From an uncultured Verrucomicrobiota bacterium (lineage in GTDB: Bacteria > Verrucomicrobiota > Kiritimatiellia > CAIVKH01), in the NCBI GenBank assembly GCA_937872895.1, contig CALMUP010000013.1:124001-188000 (forward strand): 64,000 nt of DNA, written 5' to 3'. Both the position numbers and the translations under genes were made by a program. Positions 1-8,691 of the stretch are shown here, in pieces (positions within the stretch are counted from its first letter, which is position 1; each line of letters begins with the position of its first letter). Under the pieces are notes generated by a model that had not been told where the DNA came from, ran no database searches, and saw only the letters and a program-made list of their open reading frames with translations.

Positions 1-2
1 CC

Positions 3-1265
3 TTGCCGGATCATGCCGAACGGATCGCCGTCTCGTTCATGGGCGACGGTGTGCGCGACAACAACAGCCAGCGCAACTGGTCGTTCCCCGTGGCCGATCC
101 CGTCGCTGTCCGCTGGCCTGCCGCGCCGGTTGCTGCGGTGGGTTCTCCGGACATCACGCCCAATCCACCGGGCGAGTTGCCCGACAACATCGGCGACAAT
201 GTGGACCTGGCGCTGCTCGGCCCGCCGCTGCCCGTCCAGGACGCGCCGATCGGGTTCGGGGCGTTCGGTTCGATCTGGGTCAATGTTGACGCGACCAACC
301 TCTACCTCGGCGGATACGGCGCCGATCTGGGCGGCAGCAACAATGTCATCATCCTTTTCGTCGGCCTCGACACGTTGAACGACAATGCCTGGAACCTGTG
401 GCACAAATCGGGAAAGCCAAACGCTCTTGATTTCCTGCACAACCTCACCTTCACCGCACCGATGGATATCGCGATCGTTCTGGGCGATTCGTTTGGCGAC
501 GGCCCGTCGTATCCCGACTTCAGCATGGGGGGTACCGGAGGGTACAACCACGGGATGGGTATCTTCTACATCGGCACCAACGCCGGCTCCTTCGTGGCGA
601 TGTCCGCCGCGAAATTATCCCAGTTCCACGGCACGGGCACGGTGGCAACCACCACCCAGGGCACGCCCGCGTTTCGTCGCACCCAGCGCTGGGAAGCCGC
701 CCTGCCGTGGAACTCCATGAACGCCTCCGGACCGCACGCGATTTCCAACCTCTTTATCGGCGGGGTCATCGGTTCGGCGTCCGTGCAGGGCAACAACCGC
801 TACCTCTCGAGGGAGGTGCTTGGCGAACGCGCCTGGGGCCTCGTTGACCAGCACCGCCAACACGCGTTTTATCCGGTGACGGTGCGGCCCGCCCAGGTGC
901 ACCTGTTGCACGGCGATGTTCGCGGTGACGGCATCTCCAATCGGTGGCGGCTGGACCACTTCGGTACGCCGGATGGACCGCGCGCCGATGTGGATTCGGA
1001 TGGCGATAGCCAGAGCAACGGGGAGGAGTTCATGGCCGGTACGCACCCCGCCGATCCCGCGTCGCGTTTTACGTTGCAGTGGGTGGCTGCGGCCGGTAGC
1101 GAACCGGCCCGGCTGCAGTGGCCCTTCCTCGCGTCGCGCCGGTACGACCTCGGTTACACCGCCGACCTGCATGCGCCTTTCGCCCCGCTCGCCACCGGCC
1201 TGCATACCAATGTTTTCCCCGTGTCCCAACCCGGCTATTATACGATCACGGTCAGATCGCCCTGA
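3..1265 (+). CDS. Secreted protein with calcium-loop C-terminal tail (5' end missing)
   Basis: The frame is open from the window edge, so the true start and any signal peptide lie upstream; about 420 residues are visible. I recognise no catalytic domain. The visible part is Gly/Asn/Pro rich and beta-like, as in extracellular adhesins or passenger proteins. Around fragment residues 305-350 is a thrombospondin-type-3-like segment with WRLDHFG, the acidic loop DVDSDGDSQSNGEEF and AGTHP, likely binding calcium. A 70-residue beta domain then ends at the stop with YYTITVRSP. This tail architecture recurs in eight other secreted proteins of the window. A GC-rich hairpin follows the stop. Function is unknown; extracellular or surface location is inferred from the tail. 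Confidence 0.8.
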   Translation: MPDHAERIAVSFMGDGVRDNNSQRNWSFPVADPVAVRWPAAPVAAVGSPDITPNPPGELPDNIGDNVDLALLGPPLPVQDAPIGFGAFGSIWVNVDATNLYLGGYGADLGGSNNVIILFVGLDTLNDNAWNLWHKSGKPNALDFLHNLTFTAPMDIAIVLGDSFGDGPSYPDFSMGGTGGYNHGMGIFYIGTNAGSFVAMSAAKLSQFHGTGTVATTTQGTPAFRRTQRWEAALPWNSMNASGPHAISNLFIGGVIGSASVQGNNRYLSREVLGERAWGLVDQHRQHAFYPVTVRPAQVHLLHGDVRGDGISNRWRLDHFGTPDGPRADVDSDGDSQSNGEEFMAGTHPADPASRFTLQWVAAAGSEPARLQWPFLASRRYDLGYTADLHAPFAPLATGLHTNVFPVSQPGYYTITVRSP

Positions 1266-1268
1266 TCC

Positions 1269-1290
1269 CGCCCGACCGCATGGCCGGGCG
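1269..1290 (+). terminator. GC-rich hairpin after the first gene
   Basis: CGCCCG (1269-1274) pairs with CGGGCG (1285-1290), with a partly paired interior, a few bases after the stop of the preceding gene. There is no T-run, so it may be only a weak or Rho-assisted terminator, or an mRNA-stabilising stem ahead of the araC-type gene. Confidence 0.35.
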
Positions 1291-1315
1291 AGGAATGGGA
1301 CAAGGTGCCGGAAAG

Positions 1316-2386
1316 ATGGCGAAGCCTGTTCAGGATGATTATTACGCGAAGGCCCCGTACCCCGGAGGCCGGATAGTCCATCGTGTCCCGGTGGAGGGCG
1401 TCGAACAGCCGTGGGTGTCCGACACCCTGCGCTTTGTCAGCCGCCGTTGGCTGGGTCCGGTACACATCCGCGCCCAGGGCATCGAGTTCCTGATCCGGTA
1501 CGTGGGGGTGCACGAACACCTGCGGCAAGGGCAGCATCCCCTGCACCACCATCCGCACGCCGAATACATGTTCACCCTGAGTGGTTGTGGGACGATCTCC
1601 CTGCCGGATCGGAAAACCGTGGAGGTCTGCCGCCCCGGTCATGTCGTGGCGATTCCCCCGGGGAGTGTCCACCAGACGAAGTGGTCGATCCGGCCTGACG
1701 AGGAGCCGTGGCGCATCATGGTCGTGGATTTCGACATCATCGTGGATCTCGCCCAGGTGTTGATCGAGCAGGGTGAACGCGTGGATCTGGCCTTTGCGCC
1801 GTTTTACGAATGGTTTCTGGTCCGTGAGGGCGCGGGCTTTGATCTCGATGCCGAGGCGCGCGCTGCCGTGCTGGCGATCTTCGGTGAGGTCATCGACTCG
1901 CTGAACTCGCAGGCGTATGGCATCTGCTCCGAGATTGTCGCCGGCCTCATTCGCGCCATGGCCTGGTTCTCGCGCCACCTCCGTGAGGCGGGCTGGGCGG
2001 ACGGCACCAACCTTTCGCCTGCGGTGATCAGCAAGGAGGCCGCGCTGCTCAAGGCCCGCTCCCTGATGGAGCACAGCGGATTCTACGAGGCCGGTTGCGT
2101 CGCCCGCCTCGCCCGCACCATCGGCATGTCCGAGGCACATTTCATCCGCGAGTTCAAGCGGCATTACGGCACGACACCGAAGCAGTACAGCATCGATATC
2201 CTGATGCGCCGGGCCGCCCTGCTGATGAGGCGGACCGATATCAACGTCAAGGATGCCTGCTTCCAGCTCGGCCTGAACGATCCCATCGCCTTCTCGCGCG
2301 CCTTCACCCGGTACCACGGGGTTACGCCGACACACTACCAGAAGCAGGGTGGCGGGCGGATACGTCCCGGGAGCGCCGAGGCCTGA
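1316..2386 (+). CDS. AraC-family transcriptional regulator with cupin sensor domain
   Basis: A 356-residue cytoplasmic DNA-binding protein. The N-terminal half is a cupin (AraC ligand-binding) domain with the His cluster HHHPHAEYMF at residues 77-86 and a second His in PPGSVHQ near 119. The C-terminal ~100 residues form the double helix-turn-helix of the AraC/XylS family (MSEAHFIREFKRHYGTTPKQY and the second unit ending FSRAFTRYHGVTPTHY). Members usually respond to small molecules, often sugars, and activate nearby catabolic or exoenzyme genes. The ATG at 1316 is chosen because it starts just before the conserved region; in-frame ATGs at 1280 and 1295 are alternatives. It lies 50 bp after a secreted-protein gene and converges with a secreted esterase gene, so it may regulate the exoprotein island, which is inference. 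Confidence 0.88.
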   Translation: MAKPVQDDYYAKAPYPGGRIVHRVPVEGVEQPWVSDTLRFVSRRWLGPVHIRAQGIEFLIRYVGVHEHLRQGQHPLHHHPHAEYMFTLSGCGTISLPDRKTVEVCRPGHVVAIPPGSVHQTKWSIRPDEEPWRIMVVDFDIIVDLAQVLIEQGERVDLAFAPFYEWFLVREGAGFDLDAEARAAVLAIFGEVIDSLNSQAYGICSEIVAGLIRAMAWFSRHLREAGWADGTNLSPAVISKEAALLKARSLMEHSGFYEAGCVARLARTIGMSEAHFIREFKRHYGTTPKQYSIDILMRRAALLMRRTDINVKDACFQLGLNDPIAFSRAFTRYHGVTPTHYQKQGGGRIRPGSAEA

Positions 2387-2413
2387 TGCGGGGCATGCAC
2401 GGGTCGGGTGGTT

Positions 2414-5400
2414 TTACGGATTCGCCTCGATGGCATAAAATGCGGAGAGCGCGTCCGGGTCGCCGCTGACCATGTAGGTACACCGGACACCCTTCGGGTG
2501 GATTTCGTGGGCGATCGGGGTCATGACACCGCCCTGCATGGTTTTCGAGCGGAGCAGGTTGTAGGAGATCGGATTGCCTTCGTAGTTCTCCGCCTTGGCT
2601 TCCCAGACGATGGAGAGCTGGTTGCCGTCGAGGGTCACGTCGAGGATTTTCAGATGGGCATCCGGATCGAGCGGGTCGGTGCCGGCCAGGTATTCGGAGA
2701 TGTCGGGAAAGCCGTCGCCGTCGTTGTCGGACTCGGCGGTCACGCGATCCAGCCCCTGAAAGAAGCGCATTTCCCAATCATCCGGTACGCCATCCCGGTC
2801 GCCATCCGGTCCGTGAGCAGCCACGTGGTAGGTATCCAGCAGGCCGGTGCCCTCGAACGTGATGGTGGAGAAATGGGTCTTGGTCTGGTTGGCAAAGCCG
2901 AGGTGGTCGGCGAGCAGGATGTTGTCCTTCCAGATGGACCAGGTCTTGTTCCGGTAATCGAGGCGGAGCCGGATCTCGATCACGGTGTCGAGCGGGAACG
3001 GGTGCTGATCGAGGGTGATCCATCCCCGTACCGAGGGGGTTCCATCGAAGGCGACGAGGTGGCCGTTGGTGTTCATGTACACCAGGGACGCACCTTGCTT
3101 CATGGTTTCGGTAAACGTGGTGTCGATTCCGGGGGTGGGCTGCAGGGAAAGGGTCAGCCAGATCACGGTCTTGGGGCCGGAGGCATAATAGCGGGTGAGC
3201 CGGCAATCGCCGAGCGATGGAAGGATTTCCGCGAGCGATCCCCCATCCGCGCGCTCCACCGTGCGCAGGCGGATGTCGCCGGTGTGGTTCCACTCGTCGG
3301 CCAGGGCATCGGCAAACGAGCCGCCGGAAGGCAGGGAGATTTCATGAAACGGATCCGCCGCCAGCGGATTGAATCCGTGGGCGATCTCCGCGCCGTCGGT
3401 CATCTTGTCACCATCGGTATCCGCCAGCAACGGGTGGGTGCCCCGCAGGAATTCGCGCAGGTTGGTCAAGCCGTCGCCGTCCGGATCGCCGTTGGGGCCG
3501 GTGGCGTCATCGGTGCGGCCCCCCGAGGCGACGTACGCCTGCAGGCCGGTATCCAGTTCCCAGGCGTCCGGAAGATTGTCGCGGTCAAGGTCGTCGGGTG
3601 GTGGTGTAGTTGCCGCCACCATGGAATCGATCGCGATGGGTTGCCCGCTCCAGCTTTCCAGAGCGACGTACGATGGCATGGCGAAAGCCGGGGGCAAACG
3701 AATGGCCGGCCCCGCCGGTTGGCCGTTGAGGATGGTGTGGGAAAGGCCCGAGGAGGCATCGATGGAGAACGTCAGGATGTTCCATGAATCCGGATCGAGC
3801 GGGTCGTGCTGAAGGACCACCCAGTTGGTGAGGCCGGCTTCGAGCGAGTACCGGTTGACCCTTCCCTGCGCATCGATGCGGAACGCGAGCGGGTTCCGGT
3901 CGTACAGCAGAACGGGCGGGGCCGCGTCGCCGCGAGCCGGCTTCAGCAGGATCGAGACATACAGGTTGCTGGTCGGCGGATGAAGCAGGTTGAAGCGGAC
4001 CACATCGTTTGATCCCGCCAATACCAGGGCGCGGTCGCCCGCCGCGCCGGGCAGGTTCATGATGGCGGGCGCTCCGGACACGACGTACGAGCCGGGGTAG
4101 GTGGCCTGCGTGAACCGGCCGGTGGGTTGATCAAGGAAGTATTCGTGCCACGGCAGGACGAGGGTGTTTCCCTGTTCGCGCTCGAGGTCGGCCCGCCGGG
4201 CGTTGATGGCGTTTTCGTTGTAGTCGAAGGGATCATACCAGAACCGGGCCGGCGGCAGCGCCAGGTCGAGGTACGCGTTGGCGGCATCAAGTTCGCCGCC
4301 CAGTAAAGACAGCTCGGCGCGGTTGAAGTAGCCGATCCAGTAGTTGGTGCCGATGGCCATGGTCTGTTCCAGCAGCGATCGTGCGAACTGTACCTCTTGT
4401 TTCGTCCGGTCGGGCTTCTTCATCAGGCTGGATGCATGCAGGGAGAGGGCGTGGTGGTTCGTCGGGTCCAGCGCGATGGCCAACCCGGACAGGAGCCGGG
4501 TCCGGTCGGCGGGAAAATAGACCGTGTCGTAATACGCGGCCCGCTGGTACAGGAGCCGTGCGAACAGGCGACGAATATCGGGCGCGTCGGTAATGGCCGC
4601 GGCGGCATCCTCCGCAGGCACCTGCGCGAGCAGGTCGAGCAGGGACGATTCCGCACCGAACGCATTGGTGGTATAAGCGAATTTCGACAGGACGTCCATG
4701 AACAGGGGTGCGGCGGCGAGCGGGGTGCCGTTGATGCTCACGGCTTCCGCTTCCGCCATCAGTGCGGCAGCCCGCAACTCGGCGTCGGGGAATGTGAAGT
4801 GTACGCCGAACCGCTCGAAGTCCTGGTTCAGCCAGGCGAGCGCTTCATCGGCCAGCGCCGGTTCAGGATAATGATGCCCGCCATCGTGGTTGAACATCCT
4901 GGTCCGCACCCCGTCGCGGTTCAGGATCCGGTCATCGCTGCGAATACTGTTGATCCGATACGCTTCTCCGTTCACGTGCACCACGGCGAGGCGACGTGGA
5001 TAGTACACGTATTCGTCGTAATCACACATCCAGCCAACCACATCCACGACACCGGCGTATTCGCCCCGAAATCCGCGGGCTTGCCAGTAGGCACGGCATG
5101 AACCTCCGGATACACCGCCGACATACAGGCGGCGAATATCATGGCGAACCGTCGATCGGAAGTGCCGGTTGATCTCGCGCAGCAGCCGGCTGGTGTCGGG
5201 TGGCCCCCCGTTACCGATGCTGTGTGGAACCGCAATGATCCATCCCAGATCCTCGACGGAGGGCATCCATACCAGCAAGGGGCCAAGCCCATGCTGCGCC
5301 GCGTTCATGAAAATCATGGCGGGCAGGTCGTTGGTCCCGTCGTACGCCTTGGGAAGATACAGGTAGTAACTGGCGTCGTTGGTGGAAAATCCGGTGACGA

Positions 5401-5572
5401 AGTAGATGGTTCCGCCGCGCAACGGTTCCTCCGGAGTCCATGCAACTGTGCCGTGCCCACCCGACAAGCGGCGCATTTCCTCGTCCGACAATTCGACATA
5501 GCCGGAGGCCTGCTGAAAACTTGCCACAACCAGGAGCATGGCGGCGAAACAGGCAAAATAGGGTGTCTTCAT
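2414..5572 (-). CDS. Secreted alpha/beta-hydrolase (esterase-like) multidomain protein
   Basis: A 1052-residue exported protein. The signal peptide is at residues 1-24 (hydrophobic core AAMLLVVASF). Residues ~50-250 resemble a PHB-depolymerase/feruloyl-esterase type alpha/beta hydrolase: the nucleophile elbow GVSGGS places Ser155 as catalytic, and NHDGGHHYP near residue 228 supplies a candidate His. The middle looks helical (TPR-like) and then LamG-like. DxDxDG loop segments occur near 660-720 (DPDGDGLTNLREF, DTDGDKMTDGAEI) and 920-960 (DNDGDGFPDISEYLAGTDP). A terminal beta domain ends in SAFYAIEANP. The ATG at 5572 is chosen for the signal peptide; the open frame extends far upstream but overlaps the divergent LamG gene only 27 bp away. 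The substrate is not evident; an acyl or feruloyl ester of a polysaccharide would fit the neighbouring exoenzymes. Confidence 0.82.
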   Translation of the reverse strand: MKTPYFACFAAMLLVVASFQQASGYVELSDEEMRRLSGGHGTVAWTPEEPLRGGTIYFVTGFSTNDASYYLYLPKAYDGTNDLPAMIFMNAAQHGLGPLLVWMPSVEDLGWIIAVPHSIGNGGPPDTSRLLREINRHFRSTVRHDIRRLYVGGVSGGSCRAYWQARGFRGEYAGVVDVVGWMCDYDEYVYYPRRLAVVHVNGEAYRINSIRSDDRILNRDGVRTRMFNHDGGHHYPEPALADEALAWLNQDFERFGVHFTFPDAELRAAALMAEAEAVSINGTPLAAAPLFMDVLSKFAYTTNAFGAESSLLDLLAQVPAEDAAAAITDAPDIRRLFARLLYQRAAYYDTVYFPADRTRLLSGLAIALDPTNHHALSLHASSLMKKPDRTKQEVQFARSLLEQTMAIGTNYWIGYFNRAELSLLGGELDAANAYLDLALPPARFWYDPFDYNENAINARRADLEREQGNTLVLPWHEYFLDQPTGRFTQATYPGSYVVSGAPAIMNLPGAAGDRALVLAGSNDVVRFNLLHPPTSNLYVSILLKPARGDAAPPVLLYDRNPLAFRIDAQGRVNRYSLEAGLTNWVVLQHDPLDPDSWNILTFSIDASSGLSHTILNGQPAGPAIRLPPAFAMPSYVALESWSGQPIAIDSMVAATTPPPDDLDRDNLPDAWELDTGLQAYVASGGRTDDATGPNGDPDGDGLTNLREFLRGTHPLLADTDGDKMTDGAEIAHGFNPLAADPFHEISLPSGGSFADALADEWNHTGDIRLRTVERADGGSLAEILPSLGDCRLTRYYASGPKTVIWLTLSLQPTPGIDTTFTETMKQGASLVYMNTNGHLVAFDGTPSVRGWITLDQHPFPLDTVIEIRLRLDYRNKTWSIWKDNILLADHLGFANQTKTHFSTITFEGTGLLDTYHVAAHGPDGDRDGVPDDWEMRFFQGLDRVTAESDNDGDGFPDISEYLAGTDPLDPDAHLKILDVTLDGNQLSIVWEAKAENYEGNPISYNLLRSKTMQGGVMTPIAHEIHPKGVRCTYMVSGDPDALSAFYAIEANP

Positions 5573-5587
5573 GGTGATGGATTGGTG

Positions 5588-5593
5588 TAGGTT
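5588..5593 (+). promoter_or_regulatory. Putative leaderless -10 box (TAGGTT) for the LamG gene
   Basis: TAGGTT ends six bases before the ATG at 5600, where transcription would be expected to start on or next to the A of the start codon. No Shine-Dalgarno sequence is visible, and the whole divergent space to the esterase gene is only 27 bp. Confidence 0.4.
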
Positions 5594-5599
5594 GACGTC

Positions 5600-6550
5600 A
5601 TGAACACGTTTCGTTCCCTGATGGCGTTCGCTTTCCTGGTCATGGCTCCGGTGGTGAAATCGGAAGAAACGGGCGAGCCGGTTTACCTCTCCTTTATCAG
5701 GCAATCCCGGCCGGTAGCGCACTACCGGCTGAATGATAGTACTTCCGAGGCGATGCGCAATCTTTATGCGGGGGCGGAGGGCGGCGGAACCCCTGCGCGC
5801 CTGGTGCACGGCGATGATCCCGTTGCGCGTGTCCCCTCGATGACGCCGCATGAATTCGTGGGCACCAACCGGATCAACGGCTTTGATTTTGACAACACCG
5901 GCTTGCGTTTCAGCCATTCGTTGTCGCGCATCAACAGTGCGGTCATTGTTTCCGGGGTTGGCCTTCCGGATTTCGCCGAGCCGCATGCGGACGAGTTGTC
6001 CCTCTCGGTCTGGGTCAAGGCCGCGCCGGAGCAAGTGGATCGCGCAGGGCTTGTCTCGCGGAAGTCGGGCGATCTGCTGGACAGCTACCAGGTTGCCTTG
6101 TCGGTGTGGGGTGGTTGTTATGACATCGTCATGAACGACGGCGATGGCTCGTTCCGGTCGTTCTATACGTCCAGCCGGCCCAATGGCGCGTGGCAGCACC
6201 TGGTGGTCGTGTTCGACAGCAAGGGCTGGTTCGAGGAATCCGCCGGCATGCTCCGGTTCTACGTCAACGGCGAACGGGTGTTTACCGGACGCACCGGAAA
6301 CCACACCCGGGCCCAGCTTGCCCCCAGCCGCGAAAACCTGATCATCGGTGGCATCGCCTACCAGCAACGGGATCAGGACGGATTGAACAACGGGTTCAAC
6401 GGGATCATCGACGAGCTCACCCTGTGGGATCGCGCGCTTTCGGACGAGGATGTGCGGGAACTCTACGCATCCGCCATCATTGGCCGCCGGCCGATGGTCA
6501 TCATCATCGGCTCGTCCTCGGCCGTGCGCCCGGTCGCAACACCCTACTGA
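5600..6550 (+). CDS. Exported LamG / concanavalin A-like domain protein
   Basis: A 316-residue protein with a signal peptide (MNTFRSLMAFAFLVMAPVVKS). The body matches the LamG jelly-roll fold: an entry motif around RPVAHYRLNDST, then SLSVWVKAAP, WQHLVVVFDSKGW, LRFYVNGERVFTG and the closing FNGIIDELTLWDRALSDEDVRELYA. Such domains bind carbohydrate or protein outside the cell and are abundant in PVC bacteria. After the LamG domain the protein ends with a short hydrophobic stretch (MVIIIGSSS) and lacks the calcium-loop tail of its neighbours. It diverges from the secreted esterase and the two starts lie 27 bp apart, so they may be co-regulated. A terminator-like hairpin follows. Confidence 0.83.
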   Translation: MNTFRSLMAFAFLVMAPVVKSEETGEPVYLSFIRQSRPVAHYRLNDSTSEAMRNLYAGAEGGGTPARLVHGDDPVARVPSMTPHEFVGTNRINGFDFDNTGLRFSHSLSRINSAVIVSGVGLPDFAEPHADELSLSVWVKAAPEQVDRAGLVSRKSGDLLDSYQVALSVWGGCYDIVMNDGDGSFRSFYTSSRPNGAWQHLVVVFDSKGWFEESAGMLRFYVNGERVFTGRTGNHTRAQLAPSRENLIIGGIAYQQRDQDGLNNGFNGIIDELTLWDRALSDEDVRELYASAIIGRRPMVIIIGSSSAVRPVATPY

Positions 6551-6617
6551 TCCCTGCGGGTTGCTCTCGCATGTACCCGTCCGGCCCGGCTCGTGCCGTT
6601 TGTGCAAATAGTGAGGA

Positions 6618-6640
6618 CTGACCCCTTTTCGGGGGGTCAG
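6618..6640. terminator. Bidirectional hairpin between convergent genes (possible repeat-element end)
   Basis: CTGACCCC (6618-6625) and GGGGTCAG (6633-6640) form a perfect 8-bp stem with a seven-base loop beginning TTTT. It lies between the LamG gene and the convergent pseudopilin gene and includes the latter's stop codon. The flank GTGCAAATAGTGAGGACTGA resembles short intergenic repeats often seen beside REP-type elements; that resemblance is from memory. Confidence 0.5.
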
Positions 6641-7347
6641 GGGTGCCAGGCGTCGATGGTGTTGGCGGGGTCGTAGATGGTGGTGAACGGGCGGGATTCG
6701 GCGTGGCCGTCGGCGAAGACGTAGTTGGCTTTTCCGTCGTGGCGGTCATGGGCGCAATCCTCGGCGTCGGCCGGGCTGGACCAGAAGTTGGGCATGATGT
6801 GGTCGGCGTCGCTGTTGTTCTCGGCGAACAGGATCGTGCCGGATGGATTGGGGACGTCGGAGCGGCGTCGCCAGGTCTGCGGGTGGCCGGGGTAGTCGTC
6901 GTCCGCGCCGAGTTCGAAGTACACATTGAGCCCGTAGCTGAGTTGGTCTTTCCGCGTGTCGCGGGGACAATGGTAGGCGGTCTTGCGCAAATCCCGCCAG
7001 GCGGTGGTGGAGGAGCCGAACAGCGGGGCGAGCGCGCGCGCCCAGGGCAGTTCGCCGTGGGCGGCCGCGGAGTGCTGGCTGCGCGGGTAGGCATCGTCGT
7101 TGGTGTCGGCGTAGAGCATCGCGATCAATCCAAGTTGCTTCATCTGGTGGAGGCAGTGGATGGACTGCGCCGACCGCCGCGCCCCCAGCAGGGCGGGAAG
7201 GGCGAGGCCGGCCAGCAGGGCGATGATCGCGATGACGACGAGCAACTCGATCAGCGTGAAGGCGGCGCGGGCCCCGGGTCGCCACGAATGAACACGCCCC
7301 GGTGCGCTGGTCCGATCCGTCGCGCCAACCTGCCGCAAGGTGGTCAT
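6637..7347 (-). CDS. Type II-secretion/type IV-like pseudopilin, H-X9-DG family
   Basis: A 236-residue protein with a prepilin N-methylation signal. After a 29-residue charged leader comes FTLIELLVVIAIIALLAGLALP, with the glutamate at mature position 5 and a hydrophobic helix. The residue before the cleavage site is Ala (RAA-F), not the usual Gly. Downstream are the family landmarks of PVC pseudopilins: NLGLI-type packing (MKQLGLIAMLYADTND), YGLNVYF and near the end DRHDGKANYVFADGHAE, the His-X9-Asp-Gly signature. Such proteins are major or minor pseudopilins of a secretion or surface filament system. ATG 7347 lies 19 bp after the upstream Met-rich gene, so the two probably share a transcript. 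An alternative upstream start would overlap that gene. Confidence 0.88.
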   Translation of the reverse strand: MTTLRQVGATDRTSAPGRVHSWRPGARAAFTLIELLVVIAIIALLAGLALPALLGARRSAQSIHCLHQMKQLGLIAMLYADTNDDAYPRSQHSAAAHGELPWARALAPLFGSSTTAWRDLRKTAYHCPRDTRKDQLSYGLNVYFELGADDDYPGHPQTWRRRSDVPNPSGTILFAENNSDADHIMPNFWSSPADAEDCAHDRHDGKANYVFADGHAESRPFTTIYDPANTIDAWHP

Positions 7348-7366
7348 TCGTGGTTCCCGGCTCCCG

Positions 7367-8179
7367 TCAGTTGGTCTTGCGCATGCGGAAGTGGCGCCCC
7401 GCAGTCTCGTCGGCACGGAGGATGACCGTGGATTGACCATCGATCATCACCGGCGCATTCGTGACCACGGTCCATACCCCGGAAGCCAGCGAGGTGGTGG
7501 CCTCGAGCGCGTAGTTGGTTGCGGATGGATCCCATCCGAGGGCGACTGCAACCCCCATGCCGATCTCCGGGCGCCCGTCCGGCACGTTGGTGAACTGGAA
7601 CAGCATCGGGGCGGTGGCCGAACCCGGCACTTCCTCGCCCGTTCCGGTGTCGACGAGGTAGGCCTCGAAGGCCGCGGTGAACCCGTTGGTGCCGGGCATC
7701 GCGGCGAAGGTCGGATGAAACATCATCAGGTTCCAGGCCAGGGCGTTGGAGCTTCCCGCCGTACCGAAGACCGGTTCCCAGACCCCGGGGGCCGGCGTCG
7801 TGCTGTAGCGGTAGCAGAGCAGGCCGGCCGGACCCGCCGTCTTGCGGAGCCAGATGGCCCGGTGGCCGGGCAGCGGATCGGTGTTGCCGTCCATGACGAA
7901 ACCATACCGGCGGCTGAAGGAAAGGCCGTTGGCGCTTGGATCAAGGTCGGTGAACCAGGGGTGTTCCGCTGAGAACTGATCGGACGGATGGCTCACCAGC
8001 AGCGGGATAAGCTGCGGGATATTGGTCGGCATCATGACGGTAAGCTGGTCGAGACCACTGTTGTAGTTGATCATCGGCATGACCATGCCGCCCTGCATCG
8101 GGACGGAGGTCAAGGTGGCCGCATGCGCGGCGAAGGGCAGCAGGCCGGAGGCCAGCAGCATGAGAATACGGATAAACAT
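7367..8179 (-). CDS. Exported Met-rich protein of unknown function
   Basis: A 270-residue protein with a clear signal peptide (MFIRILMLLASGLLPFAAHA). The mature start is methionine rich (SVPMQGGMVMPMINYN, then LTVMMPTN), and many Met/His residues follow (WNLMMFHPTFAAMPG). I recall similar proteins in Verrucomicrobiota but know no named domain. The last ~60 residues (NYALEATTSLASGVWTVVTN ... HFRMRK) look like the terminal beta domain of the other exported proteins here, but without the preceding DxDxDG loop. The ATG has a good ribosome site (AGGAG). The gene sits between a CPMC-motif membrane or exported protein and a pseudopilin gene on the same strand. A periplasmic or surface role in copper or other soft-metal handling is only an inference from the Met and CxxC content. 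Confidence 0.7.
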   Translation of the reverse strand: MFIRILMLLASGLLPFAAHAATLTSVPMQGGMVMPMINYNSGLDQLTVMMPTNIPQLIPLLVSHPSDQFSAEHPWFTDLDPSANGLSFSRRYGFVMDGNTDPLPGHRAIWLRKTAGPAGLLCYRYSTTPAPGVWEPVFGTAGSSNALAWNLMMFHPTFAAMPGTNGFTAAFEAYLVDTGTGEEVPGSATAPMLFQFTNVPDGRPEIGMGVAVALGWDPSATNYALEATTSLASGVWTVVTNAPVMIDGQSTVILRADETAGRHFRMRKTN

Positions 8180-8210
8180 GGGATAACTCCTGTTGAGGGT
8201 ACGGAAAACA

Positions 8211-8233
8211 GGAGCGCCGCACGGCGACGCTCC
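8211..8233 (-). terminator. Hairpin with T-run between the CPMC gene and the Met-rich gene
   Basis: GGAGCG (8211-8216) pairs with CGCTCC (8228-8233). On the minus strand the stem is followed by TGTTTTCC. It lies in the 77-bp gap between two same-strand genes and could terminate or attenuate the transcript before the Met-rich gene. Confidence 0.45.
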
Positions 8234-8256
8234 GCGAACGAAACGGACGGGATGAA

Positions 8257-8646
8257 TCAGGCGTTCGCGGATCGGGGCGGGGGAGCGAGAGGATGCACCG
8301 GACGGCCGGGCATGGCGGCGGAAGGATGATCGAACCGGCCGAGCAGAACCAGGGTGTGGATCCAATCCGGGACGGACTCGGCCACGTACAACGGATGGGC
8401 CGGGGCGGCAGCCTGCAAGGCGTCGTCGGCCTCGTGGTTGGTGGCGGCGGCCTGGATCGCGGTGCACATCGGGCACGGGTGCTCGCCGTCAAACGTCATG
8501 TCCACCGCTTCGGTGAAGGTGTAGTCGTGGCTGTACGCCACGAGCATGCGTGTCCAGGCCACCACCTGGAATACCGGAAGGTGAAGGTTGACGGTAAACG
8601 CCACCACCATCAGCAGGAGCCAGGAAATGGGTTTCTGGAGCTTCAC
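8257..8646 (-). CDS. Small CPMC-motif membrane/exported protein
   Basis: A 129-residue protein starting with GTG at 8646. The N-terminus is strongly hydrophobic (SWLLLMVVAFTVNLHLPVFQVVAW), a signal anchor or uncleaved signal. The segment TFDGEHPCPMCTAI carries a Cys-x-x-Cys pair flanked by His, suited to metal or redox chemistry, followed by a His/Pro-rich tail. I recall comparable short proteins next to metal-uptake and TonB genes in Verrucomicrobiota, but assign no family. It is the first gene of a minus-strand group with the Met-rich exported protein. A TAGGGT box (8656-8661) upstream and a perfect 17-bp palindrome (8692-8708) suggest a regulated promoter. Confidence 0.65.
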   Translation of the reverse strand: MKLQKPISWLLLMVVAFTVNLHLPVFQVVAWTRMLVAYSHDYTFTEAVDMTFDGEHPCPMCTAIQAAATNHEADDALQAAAPAHPLYVAESVPDWIHTLVLLGRFDHPSAAMPGRPVHPLAPPPRSANA

Positions 8647-8691
8647 GGTGACGAAACCCTACACGAACCGGTCCGGGCGCGCAATACCCGC

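Noticed and set aside
5573-6607. Upstream extension of the secreted esterase gene to a start at 6607
   Set aside because: It would overlap the whole LamG gene on the other strand and place a signal peptide internally. The ATG at 5572 begins a clear signal peptide.
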